DNA of 64,000 bases from Lota lota. Taxonomy: Eukaryota > Chordata > Actinopteri > Gadiformes > Lotidae. The notes under the pieces were generated by a model. The model made no database searches. It worked only from the letters and a program-made list of their open reading frames with translations, and was not told the DNA's origin. The stretch spans positions 1,166,001 through 1,230,000 of the forward strand of contig JACYXH010000100.1 of assembly GCA_026745465.1 (NCBI GenBank), given 5' to 3'. Every line of letters starts with the position of its first letter. Position 1 is the first letter of the stretch. The translations under genes and the position numbers were made by a program. Positions 48,201 through 64,000 of the stretch are shown one piece after another.

Positions 48201-50378
48201 CCTCTCGTCGATTTTTGTTTACGTTGAAGCGCGTGGAGGCGGCGCTAACCGAGACACACGTCCGTCCTGACGGTTGCGCCCCTCCTGAGGTTCGGCGGGG
48301 ATCCTAGGGGGGTCGGTTGGTGGGGGGGCCGTGGGCCCGGTGTTTCGAGTGCCTCTGAACTAATCGACGGCTCAGTGGGGACACCCTCTTTGGTTGTGAT
48401 TTTGCACTGGGTTCGAACACGTAGAAGTATTTGTTGTTTTTCACATACGGTCGTTTGCATAACCTCTGCAGGATTTCCGTATGCATGTCCATGCCAGCTG
48501 TCGCTGGCAATGTCTATGCAAACAATATACTGTTCCTTTTGATATGATCGACCGCTGGTTTTAGTAGTCCAGTTAAGAAAAACGTCTTTTTTGGGGGGAT
48601 TTTGGGACTCTTTAACATGTTTGGGGTTTTATTTTTATAATAGGTCATTGCAAATGCCTGGCAACTGCTTGTTAATCTGAAGTATTATGGTGTTACTCAT
48701 TAGGGTGTACTAGATGTCCAAAGTATGCCTTGTTTTTTCTGGTTGCATTCAACCTGGCTTTTGATTTTGTTCACGTTTTCCTGCCTTTTTGTCATGTAGA
48801 TGTCACCGTTCAACTAAAGAATAATTGTGAGTTGAGTGTTGTACTTACTACCACTAGTCACATGATTACTTCCACAATGTCATCAATCATTAAGATAAGA
48901 AAGCCAAGCCATGCATTGAGTTAAGTTGTTGAGGCCCGTGCGTTGAAGTGGTTGTTGAGGTCCACACTGCTCTGCCTACTAAATTGTGTAGGTCGAAAAG
49001 GCAGGCGAAATGGTGGAGGGCTAAATGTACATGAAATCTTGAAATCTTGAATGTTGGAAAACGTTTGAAAACCAGGCGAGACGTTTAATTATACAAGTCA
49101 TGCATTCATAACATATTCTTAAGTATCTTTTGGAGTTTAATTAAAAATACATAATATATTGTATTTTTTACTTTGAGTCTTCATTGTGCGTTGCACAAGG
49201 TTTCTCAGTATTTGAAGTCCAACCTTTTTCATGCTTTCTTTCTTTCTTTTGTCATGTTTTCTATAAAACACCCCGCAACCAAATGTGCTTAGCATACCAT
49301 TTCTAAATGTCTTTGCATATTCCCAGAAGGCACACTCCATAATTCTATTGCTCTTATCGTGTGCCTTTTGACGTTGACGGTTTCGTCCTATTATGGGATT
49401 GAGATGTGGATACATCTCAAAGCCATTCGTATCCATAGTCCTTGTTAAGAATCCCGACATGCCCGGCACAGCTTGGGTGTTTCGGAGCGTAACCCTGCCG
49501 AATAATCAATGTTCTTTCTTACATTTTGAAGACAGCTGGCATGCTTGCTAGGTTTACAATACATTAAGTCAGTTAAATGTTTTTATCCAAAAAGGAAAAG
49601 TGAGAGTCACTTACTCAGAGCAAGACATCCCCAAAACTCAATACTTCCTCTGGTGTATTCCAGTGTTCAGTGTCAGATTTACTTTGGCTGTTTAAATGAT
49701 TGCCATAAAACCAGCTGATAAATCGCCCATGATTGGGATTCATCTTCAAGTAGTGATATTTCTGGGGTCCTTATATTGAGGCCACGTAAAGGTATTGTGT
49801 TCTTTGGTCAGATGAGTCAGAATACCAGATGCAGATCGAGGTCTGGTCTGACCCTGCTGCTCTTTGGATGGTCCTGCCTCTTCTTATTTTGTATTCACAG
49901 AGTTCAACGGTGTGGCTTAAAGCCTTTTGACATTATTTACATTATATACATTAAGGAGAATGTTGAGATTTGTATGTTCGTTGAACAACATAATACACAG
50001 AGAAAGCTATTGAGCCTCTGGTTAGTGCTTGTGTTAAGCAGACTGACTATTACTACTACTACTAATAATGTTAAAGTCTCAATCTTAGCATTTCTAGAGA
50101 AGAAACTACAACAGACTGAAATAAAAGAAAGCCATATGAAAACAGATGAAAATATGAATCAGCCGAACACAGGATAAATAGTGGCCTACAAGAACAAATG
50201 TGACCCAAGCAAACCATTTAGAATAAATACATGGTGTCACAGTTAGGACATTTGCTAAAGATTGTAGATAAATATAAATGTATAAATATATGTTCATATG
50301 TGTGTGTTTCCCAAAGAGCTAGTTTTTCTACACAGCAATACCAGTGAAAGACAAACATCACACAGCTGTCCACAGCGA

Positions 50379-50404
50379 CCCCCCCCCCCCCCCCCCCCCC
50401 CCCC
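50379..50404 (+). repeat. Poly-C homopolymer, 26 nt
   Basis: Uninterrupted C run between klhl22 and the T-box gene. Confidence 0.9.
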
Positions 50405-51829
50405 TCCCCAAACCACCACCGTATCTGAAAGTGCACTTGAATCAAAATGACCGTCATGAGCTGTGGTGCTTGTCGCCTTTCATCCTGCCCCGAGTCTCTC
50501 CCAGTTCCTCTCCATTTGGCTCCTGCGACTCCATCCTTCTCCACTTTATACAGTCGGCAGAGGCTGTTTCACCGTCATCTGTTACCCAGCGCCGCCCTCC
50601 TACTTCACACGTCCGTGCCAAGCCCGTCATGCGGTCTGCTGGCCGCCTTTGACACCTGAACTTAACTAGATATTGCAGGGTCGAGCAAGCCGCCATGTTG
50701 CTGTGCTGCATACGTATACATGTATCTACACAAGCCCCAGCGTATAACGAGCAATTCATTCTGAGGCCGCCATTGCCGCCCAGGGCCTAGTAAAGTATGT
50801 ACTTAGGGCTCGTCAGAAGAAGCCGTTGCAGATGTTTGAGTGGCTGCTGTTTTTTTTTCTTTTTAGGTGGTGCTCTTAGCTGGGCCATTACCAGAGCAAT
50901 TAAAACCGCTAAAAGGGCCCATTGTGGTGTGCTGAACAGTTTTTAACTGTGGGTGGGGGGGTCTTGGACATGAGTGTCCAGGGAGACATGGGGGACTAAG
51001 TGAGCTCTCCCATCCTTCTAGTTATCCGGCTGGGCTGGGGGAGGGGGGGGGGACAACAACAACGAGGACCGGTTTCACCCTGCTTTAAAATGGCTTCCAC
51101 AGAGCGGGCGTTGGGATCCTGCCGCCTCCGTTTGGTTGTATTTTATGCCGAGGTGACTTTGCTGACACCGTAGCACCGGTAACGAGCGTGCTGTTTAGAA
51201 TGAGATACACTGCCGTCGGACGTCAGACGGCTCATTCAGCCGTTTACACACAGACACAGGCATGCATGCATTCACTTGTGATGGCCACACATGCATGCAT
51301 ACATTAAAAGGAAATAGACGTTGTACTTTGTACAAGTATGCATTATTATTATTAAAAAAACTGAAATCGATCAATTTTCAGTTAAACCCGATATAATGGT
51401 GCCTCCGTTCGTGGACTCGTTTTCCAACTTTAAAAACAATGTTCCCAGAAATAAAATGTACAATGTGTTACATTTTAGATTAGACTCACTAAATGTCACT
51501 AATCTAAATGTTATTCAAGTTAACAATTACTGAGGGACTGACCGCAACAAAGTGGGAGACTGATATTATCGTCGTGTAATACGGACATCCTGTGTATATA
51601 TATATATCTTCACATACCTTCACATGCATAGGGTAATAAGTGTGTTGAAAAGCTGCGGGCGAAGCATTTGACGCACACACGGCAAGAGAAAAAAGTAAGT
51701 GGGCAGAATTGGGCGGTTAACGTGAGCTGAATAAAAGAAGTCCCAGCGGACTATTAACACTACTCACTGAACCCCCATCTGCGACCATGCTGGCCTTTAC
51801 AGCGGCCATTAACAGCTCATATCCACCGA

Positions 51830-51852
51830 GGGGGGGGGGGGGGGGGGGGGGG
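51830..51852 (+). repeat. Poly-G homopolymer, 23 nt
   Basis: Uninterrupted G run, about 1.2 kb beyond the T-box stop codon. Confidence 0.9.
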
Positions 51853-52645
51853 ACAGCCCTGTCTCCGCCACATCCCCTCCCCGGATCGCAGGCTGTTTAA
51901 CGCTCTTTGCGACGGAGAGCGGTGCAGGGGGCCATTTATGGCGCTGGTGGGTAAACCTCAGCAGGTGAGGGCTTTCACACCTTCCCCCCCCGCACCCTAT
52001 GCTAGGGGCCACAATAATACAGGGGTCTTTAATGCATGCTGGGCCAACGACAACTCGAGTGTGGTCCTCGTTAGATCAACAAAGAGGAAACGCAAACAAG
52101 CCCAGTGGCAGGTTCCTTTGGTCACCCAGCGGGCTCCCACAACTGTCCCTTTCAGAATCAGCTCCCAGCTGCACGCAGGAAGCTGACAGGAGGAGACACT
52201 GTTGTTGTTGTTGTTTTAGTCCCTGATGTTTACAATCGTTCATGATTGTCTTACACTGAGCACACTTGCGGCCTAGTTGTAATTATGCACTGAAACGCTC
52301 AGAATGTTTGGTACAGGATGTGTGATGCATCCATTTTGTCCTTCTCCCTTCTTATTTTGGTTATTATGTTGCCAGCTATCTTTAACCACCTCGACCAGTC
52401 TTGAATGCCATGTCAATGTACAAGCAGTAATCTTACACCCATCGGCCCCTACATGTTTCAGATCAGTGTAAAGGTCAACCTGTATTTCTTGTTTAAACTC
52501 CTTTTAAACAGCCTCATTGGCACCATTTCCACTACATGTAATAAGCACATCCAAACTTGCGGTACCACCTTTAAAGTAGTTTATTTATTTATTTCCACAA
52601 CACATTACAATTTAAGACCGGTTCCATTTCACATACTTTTTATAT

Positions 52646-52651
52646 TTTATT
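52646..52651 (-). terminator. Candidate polyadenylation signal for the T-box gene
   Basis: AATAAA on the minus strand, about 440 nt after the stop codon; another lies in the TTTATTTATTTATT at 52580-52595. Which is used is not known. Confidence 0.35.
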
Positions 52652-53086
52652 ACTTTTCTTTTCTACAAAAATAATATTTTCAAACCAAAGCCTAGACCTC
52701 AATGCAAATACCAAATAAATAAACCATTGAACAATTACACAGAACTCTTAGCATAGCATAGCACGGTCTCCCTGCAGTGAGGGCCCATGGGAGATGGAGT
52801 CCCACTGTGGGTTGCGGACAGTCTGTTTCAGCCACACGCCTCCCTCTCGCCTCTCTTCCCCCCCGGCCACAGTGTATCCTCGGTTGCGACTCTTCGGTGC
52901 GTGCCTGCTGTCGCCAGGCCTCGTCTGGGGCATGCATCCTCCCAGAGGAGGAGGAGGAGGAGATGGGGAGGGCTCAACATTTGGAAAAAGACCCGACAAG
53001 CAGTTCTCCCTCTAGCGGGGGAGGGGCGGGGGGGACAAGTGTCTCTCTCTCTCTCTGGTTCCCAGAGCGTGGATGTGGCCCGGCGT

Positions 53087-56879
<3,793 letters not shown>

Positions 56880-57145
56880 GGTTCAGACGCCAAACAACAA
56901 AAAATACCCGCGGAAGAGAAACGATGCAGAGAAGCTGGGCCGCGGCACAGGTACAATGGTATCCACGGTCTTGACCCGGGTCTGTCCCCCCCCCCCGCCC
57001 TCTTATCCAGTCCTCCGCCCCCGGGCGCTGCAGTACAATATCCAGTGGCTCGCGGTCGTGCGGAGAGAGAGAGGCTGGAGAGGTGGGTTCAGGAAGGTGA
57101 CACGGGCGCTGTGTGAGCTCTGCAGGGTGTGGGACATTGTCCCTG

Positions 57146-57156
57146 ACTTTTAAGGG
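57146..57156 (-). promoter_or_regulatory. TATA-like element upstream of the T-box gene
   Basis: CCTTAAAAGTC on the minus strand lies about 270 nt upstream of the start codon, in otherwise GC-rich sequence, so it could position transcription. It is a weak match and unconfirmed. Confidence 0.25.
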
Positions 57157-57898
57157 GAGGCCGGCAGTGGGCGGGGCCACGAGGGCCGTTCCCCGGCTTT
57201 GAAGTGGCACAATGATGAGTCGGTGCCCCGCTGGGATTGGAGGCTGTGGGAAATCAAAGAGACTTAGCAGAGCCTTGATAGCGTCCCCACAGGAAGGGGG
57301 ACGGAGGAAATGCGTCTTTATTAACTGCTAAGAGACTTTTAAACAAATATGGACGGGGCCGCCAGCCGCAGGTAGGGCCCTCAGCGGCACCAGAGGCAGA
57401 GCGCATCGTTCACACAGCTGCACCAGCACACAACACACACTGTTTAGAGGGCCCGTGCAACATGGTGAAATACACATTAACATTCATTCACCAAAATAGA
57501 AGGTTTATTTACATATGATATAAATAAAATAAATAATATATGATAGGGTATATTTGTGTCAAACTATTCACAATAGCATCACACGTTTTCTAATTTATAT
57601 CGTTTAAAGAAGAAACGTTTGATGATTTACTTCACACAATAAAAAGGTTTTCTTCCATTTCAAATAATAAAAGAATTACGCGTTCTAGATTTATTCTCAA
57701 ATCAAAAAAAAAATTCACTTGCCATCTATTATAACATCGAGTCAAACTTCTACATGAAACACCGTTCCAGGTCTTAGCTGTGGCCTTTACGCTCGTCATA
57801 GAAATGAATTAATTAATAAGTGGGCGTGTGAGCGCTGTGTAAACCAATAATGGTGTGATGACGACGCGTGTTGCAGGTACGTTTCTTTACCTGGGGGC

Positions 57899-58029
<131 letters not shown>

Positions 58030-59588
58030 TGGGGGTGTCTAGACAGGCCCCGTACTCTGCTAGATAATCTCATTAGGCTAGTTTCCTCTGAAGGCTCTAT
58101 GGTTTCTACATGTGGAAAAGGGCCTGGGTAGGGACCAGCAATTAACAACCAGTTAGCACCACGAGGCCAACTCAGGCCTGAATGGGACAGGGGAAGGAGG
58201 GGGGATAAAGACCTGCCCAAGCAGCCCACAGCCCATCCCTCCTGCCGTCCACCTCCACGGTAACATACTGACGAGTGTTATTGATGGGGCGTCTGCTGAA
58301 GGGCTACTGCATCATACCCCAATTACCCCAGGCAAAACAAATGCTAAACACCACTCCCGCTACGACCGGCACTCAGCATAATAAGCCCTTGTTTCTGATT
58401 CCTGCACTCGACGCTTCTCTTTGCTTCTGGGGAAACTTGGCTTGTTCAGAACTTACTTCTTTTTTTTTGCAGTGAACTGTAGGCTGTGATTGTTCTCAGC
58501 CTTACCTGAGGTGGTTTTGGATGAAAGTGTCTGCTGAATGACTGTATGTAATGTCATGTAAATGTCATACTATGTCCCCTCTGTCATTGTCCCCGGTGGA
58601 TGCGGGAATCTGAATTGAATTGAATGTCTTTTACAGTCTATGCGGCCTGCCTTGGCTATGAATACAACACAGCAGTGATGTTGCATTCTCTCGTCTACCT
58701 ATTGCATACAGTACCGTCTACAGTCCTTCATTTGTAACAGTGCAACACACAATGGCACCCATTGTTGTCTGAGGAATATAATGTAGAGATCACAAAGACA
58801 CCACAACAATCAACAACAATCTTTGAAAAGTGCATTCTTTTTATTTATTTTGTATTTTACTTCTGGTCTTCTGCCGATGGGTAGTAGACATAAACCAGAA
58901 CGCCATCAATCACAACCTCCATCACACAACCTCCAGAGAAGAGCTTTTTTGGAAATGACCAGTGTGAAGTCTTCAAGCCCTTTTACACAGCGTGAAAGCA
59001 TTGATTCACGTGTTTATGAGCGCTCTATGCTGGGTCGATGCTGAACAACCAGATAATGGCCGCACCGGGACCAGTAACAGCGGCCATCAGGCCCTGCACT
59101 AAAAGGCAGCACATCTCTGCCCATTCATTTCAGTCACGATCCCCACTATACGGGGTTGATGACATGAACACAGCGTGAAGATCCTGACAGCAACCCCTCC
59201 CCCGTCACCTCACCCAACATCATCACCCCCCCCCCCCCCCTTCCCCCCATGTTGTAAAAAGACGAAACAACAAGAAAAGAAACCTTTGGCCTTGAGGAAG
59301 TGCCGTGCGTTTTTTTTAATCCTCCTGATGTGAAACCAATCGCCTACTTGGAGACTCACAGGTCCCGTGTGGCTGTCCTCACCTAGAGCTACTTCTGAAG
59401 ACCACCACCACCTCCACCACCACCTCCATGTATTCCTAGGGAAAACGGCTGACTGGTTCCCAGGGACAATCCAGCTTGTCTGATTTTGCCAACACAATCT
59501 TTTTAGTATGTTTGTCTCCCACAGCCACATGTTCCCTAGTATACACGCTGCATACATTTGAACCCCGCTCCCAGACCTGGTTATGGGA

Positions 59589-59613
59589 GGGGGGGGGGGG
59601 GGGGGGGGGGGGG
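59589..59613 (+). repeat. Poly-G homopolymer, 25 nt
   Basis: Uninterrupted G run. Confidence 0.9.
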
Positions 59614-59701
59614 TCCCAGCGTGGGTATGTTCAGAGTAAAGAGGGGATAGGTGTATGTTTCAGCAGCCAGAGTGTCAACCCAGTTACACTGTCGGGCTCC
59701 G

Positions 59702-59885
59702 GAGGTGACACACACACACACGCACACTAAATACAGTTACACTGCCAGGCTCTAGAGGTGACACACACACACGCACACTAAATACAGTTACACTGCCAGG
59801 CTCTAGAGGTGACACACACACACACGCACACTAAATACAGTTACACTGCCAGGCTCTAGAGGTGACACACACACACACACAGAGG
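59702..59885 (+). repeat. Tandem repeat of about 54 bp with an internal (CA)n
   Basis: AGGTGACACACACAC, then GCACACTAAATACAGTTACA and CTGCCAGGCTCTAG recur in about 3.5 copies. The copies differ in CA length, giving a microsatellite nested in a minisatellite. Confidence 0.9.
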
Positions 59886-60639
59886 CCTGCATGCACGTGT
59901 GCGCGACGTGGTCAGGAGGTGTAAGGGACTGAAGGGGTCAGGGAGACAAGTTCAGGGGTCAGGCGTAGTGGGTCGGGGGGTCTATCGTCAATGTAACAGA
60001 TTAGGTGCAATTGGACTTGGACAACACATCACGGGGTGGGGGATTCCATCCACCTCTGGTGATACGATTAGGATGAGAAGTGTAGATTTGGGGATTTGTG
60101 CTGCGAACAGGTCTCTCTTGCCCCACTAAGAGGTGCATCACTCCTTGCCCAAATTGTATTCTTCCTTTCATACTGGGAACATCAACACATTCAAGGGTTC
60201 ATATTTTAAGTCCTGCACAAACGGCACAGCTCTTTCATTTGGTTCTGACGGTGAATGTTTCTATTGTATATGGATGTTTCTTGACCTGCAGTACTTGCAG
60301 TATTTTACATTTATGTTTCGTTTCTATGTTTGGCTATTATTGTTACGCACCGAACACCAAGACCAATTCCTTATACGTGCTCAACGTTCTTTGCAATAAA
60401 GTGATTCTAACCTCAAGGATACTTCCTAAATAAATAAAGCTAGAGAGGCCAACAGACTTTTAAATGAGTGATTCCACTCTGGAGGAGGTCCGTTCCTATC
60501 GGTCTCCCTGGGTTCTTTCATTTATTCATTTCCACAAACACGGCCTTCAGTGTATTGAAAGTAGGCTGGGGAGGCCGTGGTCGTGGCTTTGCTTTTCAGA
60601 AGTTCTCTACTCTTCCAAGGTGTCAGACATCTCTCTCTC

Positions 60640-61020
60640 TCTTCCCCTCTCTCTATTCCCCTCGCTCTCTCTATCCCCCCCTCTCACTCTCTCTATCCCC
60701 CTTTCTGTTTCCTTCTATCGCTCTCTTATTAATCCCCTCACTCTCACTATTCCCCCCCCCCTCTCTCTCTATCCCCCCTCTCTCTATATTCCTCTCTCTC
60801 TATCCCCCTCTTTCTGTTTCCTTCTATCTCTCTCTCTCTTATTAATCCCCTCACTCTCACTATTCCCCCCCCTCTCTCTATTCCCCTCTCTCTATCCCCC
60901 CCTCTCTCTCTATTCCTCTCTCTATCCCCCTCTTTCTGTTTCCTTCTATCTCTCTCTCTCTTATTAATCCCCTCACTCTCACTATTCCCCCCCCCCCCCC
61001 CCCCTCTCTCTCCCTCTCTC
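60640..61020 (+). repeat. CT-rich tandem region
   Basis: Imperfect blocks of CTCTCTCTATCCCCC and TTTCTGTTTCCTTCTATC with TTATTAATCCCCTCACTCTC recur at least three times. The region ends in an 18-nt C run. Shadow open frames of Ser/Leu/Pro arise from it. Confidence 0.9.
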
Positions 61021-63567
61021 TTCCTCTCGGACCATTTGCTCAGACTGCACAGATCCCCCTGGCGCCCTGACAGCACAACAGCTGCCAATACACAGACCCG
61101 GGTCCCCGGGATCAGACGGCTCTCTGGCAGCCCAATAAAGAGCCCCCGCCGTGGGCTGACGAGAAATCTCACACCTTTCCCTCACATTAGCCATGCAGCT
61201 TTTGATGGCCCCCTCCGAGGAGGGCCCGCGCCCAGACGGAGGAACAAGGACCGCTCACCTGAGCAGGTCACTCAGGATGTCCCAGACTGGGAAGGAAACA
61301 CCCCCCCCCCAAAATAAATAAATAAACACACTGCTCATCTCCAGCAGACTCCAGTGGTCTGAAGGGCCAATGTATTATTTGTGTTACAATATATTGTAAC
61401 ACAAAGCGAGTCAATGGATGGAATGAGGTAATTGTGTGCATGTGAGGTTTCTCTATCTAAATAAATCTATTTGTTTCATAGTGACTTTTTCCTTTGCTGA
61501 GCGGGTATAAATAGAAACCAAGCAGAGGTTGCAAAGCAATAATACATAAAAAAAAAAAAATGGAATGAAACCCAGGTCATTTTGTGCATGTGAGGTTCCT
61601 CTATATAAACAAATATCAATTTTTAGCGACCATTTACTTTGCTGACTAAATACAGGGTATAAATAGAAACCAAGCCACTAATAACCAAGGACACTGCTTA
61701 TTATAAGTTCCTCTCTGTGATGAGTGGTCTCTCCCCGTCCTGGGCTTGAGTGAGCCCACATCTGGCCCTGCGACGGAAGAAAACAAACCCCTCACATCTA
61801 GCTTGCCTGGCAAAGGGGCGAACGACAACTTCACAGCACTTCATAAGGAACTTGTGGAAGTTGCTAATGAAGACTAATGACTTCCCTGGTGTCGGGGACT
61901 TCACACCAGCGTGAACAAGCCCTTTGCTGGCCCTTGTGGGGGGCTGGGTGGGGGGGGGGGCTGCGGGGTGGTCTGGTGGGGGGGACGAAACACACACACA
62001 CACAAGATAATATAACTGCCACACAGGAGAAGCAGTGAAACACATTTTAAACGTATAAAAAGATGGACGATTTAACGTTGCTAGGTGTGTATGTTTGTTC
62101 TTTCGATTGTAGGGTTATTTATAGGCGGTCATGGATGAGTTGGGGCAACCTGTCTGGGTTGAGTCGTAGTTGTACCATCATGAAATGAATAAAGGATTTT
62201 TAAACACCCCTGCATCCACGTTCAGATGGTCCCATGTTTCATGTCATGGGGTCAGAAGTAGTTGCAGTGGAACAGTTAGTTGACCTTGACCGTTTGGTTG
62301 GTAAGCAGTGTGAGCTAATTCTTCATACCTGCTAACGTAGGAGGGATACAAGGTTTCATGACTACTTGACTTGGGGAGTATTTCCGTCGGTCACACGGCA
62401 GTGCAAGCAGACGAACGCTTTAAAATGGACGCACGGCAACCTGGCAGCAAGTCATTTGGCGTGTTGGAAAACGACGTTCATATTGGAGGAAACCCTGCAG
62501 AGGAGAACAGAGCGGACACCTCTTGGTACTGATGTTGTTGCTAGGGATGCCGCTAACAGACACGTTAACATCCACTCAAACAATGTGGAAGCTAAAATGT
62601 TATTATGTTGTATTATTGATGACTTACGTCAAACTTTGAAGACATTTAAAAGTGTGTTTTAAGACATTATATCATGGTTTGATATCAATTGCAACGGTTA
62701 TTCCTATTTTTGGAAAATCAAGCTGTAATTTTAGTAGTAAGAGAAATGATCAAACTGCCAATTTCCGGCACTCTCAATTGTTAGACTGATTATTTCCGCC
62801 CACGTTATCACCTACACAACGCATGTGACGAACAGTCAACATTGTGTTCTCCCTATTCTTTTTCGTCAATATCATCTCTCACCAGTTGCAAATACACTCC
62901 AAGGGTTATATTGTACTGTCAGAGCACAGAGCATAAACTGACAAGAGCATACACTGAAGAGAGGACCACATCTTATCAAGCCAGAAACTAAACCTCTGTG
63001 ACAGAAGACAGGATAGTGACCGTTTGTGGGAGCAGTATTTTCAGGGAGCACAAAAGACTCAGTACATCTTTCTCAAGTATATTTTTGGTATTGATACATA
63101 CTTCAATGCATTCAGTCCAAACGTTAAACAAACAAAAGCAGCACCAAAGCCGATCCCTCCGTAGCATCGATACATTCCTAGTAGACATCGATACAGTATC
63201 ACACACACTCAAACATACAAAATATTACACTTTTCGTCAAGGGTGATATCGTTTACATTTCGTCATTTGAGATTTTTTTTGTATTCAATAGCTTTCAAGA
63301 AACATAATTACCAAACATTTTTTAGAAAAACTATTCGTAAAAAAAAGAAAAATCGTCATCTCTTTACGTACATTTATCAAATGGATCTGTTTCATCAAGG
63401 CATCTGTATCAGAAGGTATTCACCTCTCCCTGCATTTCAAGTCCACCAAATTCAGGAAATGGAGGGAGCTGGTGGAGGGGGGGGGGGGGGGGGTCTCTAC
63501 AGTTCTAGGACTGTCAGTCGTTTCCTGAGTTGAATGGAAATGAATTGGTTTCTTAACGGTCTCACAT

Positions 63568-63709
<142 letters not shown>

Positions 63710-63927
63710 TCCTTTGCCCCGCTGTAACCCAATGCTCCAAAAAACCCATTAAAGCCCCCTCCCCCATTCTGTTGGAAAGGTTTTTGGATAAAGATATGTA
63801 CAAAAGCATACGTCCAAAGAACCCAACATAAAGACGAGACAGCAAACAGCAGTTCTTCCCTATCATCGTTCAGAGCAATGCTGGTGGAAGGACCGCTTGT
63901 GTTCCTCCAGGGCTACAAATGTACCAT

Positions 63928-63974
<47 letters not shown>

Positions 63975-64000
63975 CACACACACAAAAGACATTACAGCAA

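Larger units (their letters stand above)
48201..52570. other. Region between klhl22 and the T-box gene, containing both 3' ends
   Basis: The 3' ends of klhl22 (+) and the T-box gene (-) converge here. The klhl22 3'UTR probably occupies part of 48201-50230; AATAAA occurs near 50121 and 50222, but I cannot tell which is used. A 26-nt poly-C run lies at 50379-50404 and a 23-nt poly-G at 51830-51852. No other gene recognised. Confidence 0.5.

Overview
The window is vertebrate nuclear DNA, almost certainly from a ray-finned fish. It has large split genes with GT-AG introns, teleost-type protein sequences, tRNA-headed SINE remnants, and a very high load of dinucleotide repeats, minisatellites and long poly-G/poly-C runs. 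The repeat load resembles that reported for gadids (cod-like fish), but that placement is inference. Nothing prokaryotic or viral was seen.

Four protein-coding genes were reconstructed. (1) kntc1 (Rod), + strand, 807-25467: 61 coding exons, all in phase, giving 2211 residues, essentially the human length. (2) A single-coding-exon neuropeptide Y-family receptor of the Y1 subfamily, - strand, 32528-31404, probably a Y8/Yb-type gene, with a likely 5'UTR intron reaching 34558. (3) klhl22, + strand, 42953-48200: seven coding exons, 627 residues, with BTB, BACK and Kelch regions. (4) A T-box gene of the tbx16/VegT group, - strand, 56879-53087: nine coding exons, 483 residues, beginning MQSIRDLK and ending in YSCW.

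The rest is non-coding as far as I can see. 25.6-31.2 kb, 34.9-42.3 kb, 48.2-52.6 kb and 57.2-64 kb contain microsatellites, homopolymers, SINE-like pieces and unique sequence in which I recognise no exon with confidence. 57-64 kb lies upstream of the T-box gene and 34.6-42 kb lies between two divergent genes, so regulatory elements are plausible there, but I cannot show any.

kntc1 encodes the large subunit of the RZZ kinetochore complex. klhl22 encodes a CUL3 adaptor reported to act on PLK1 at kinetochores. The other two genes serve unrelated roles (peptide signalling and mesoderm patterning), so I see no functional cluster. The most unusual feature is how repeats meet splice sites. Three tandem arrays contain copies of a real donor or acceptor (kntc1 exon 45 donor, kntc1 exon 31 acceptor, klhl22 exon 4 donor). 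Several other exons are bordered directly by microsatellites or homopolymers.
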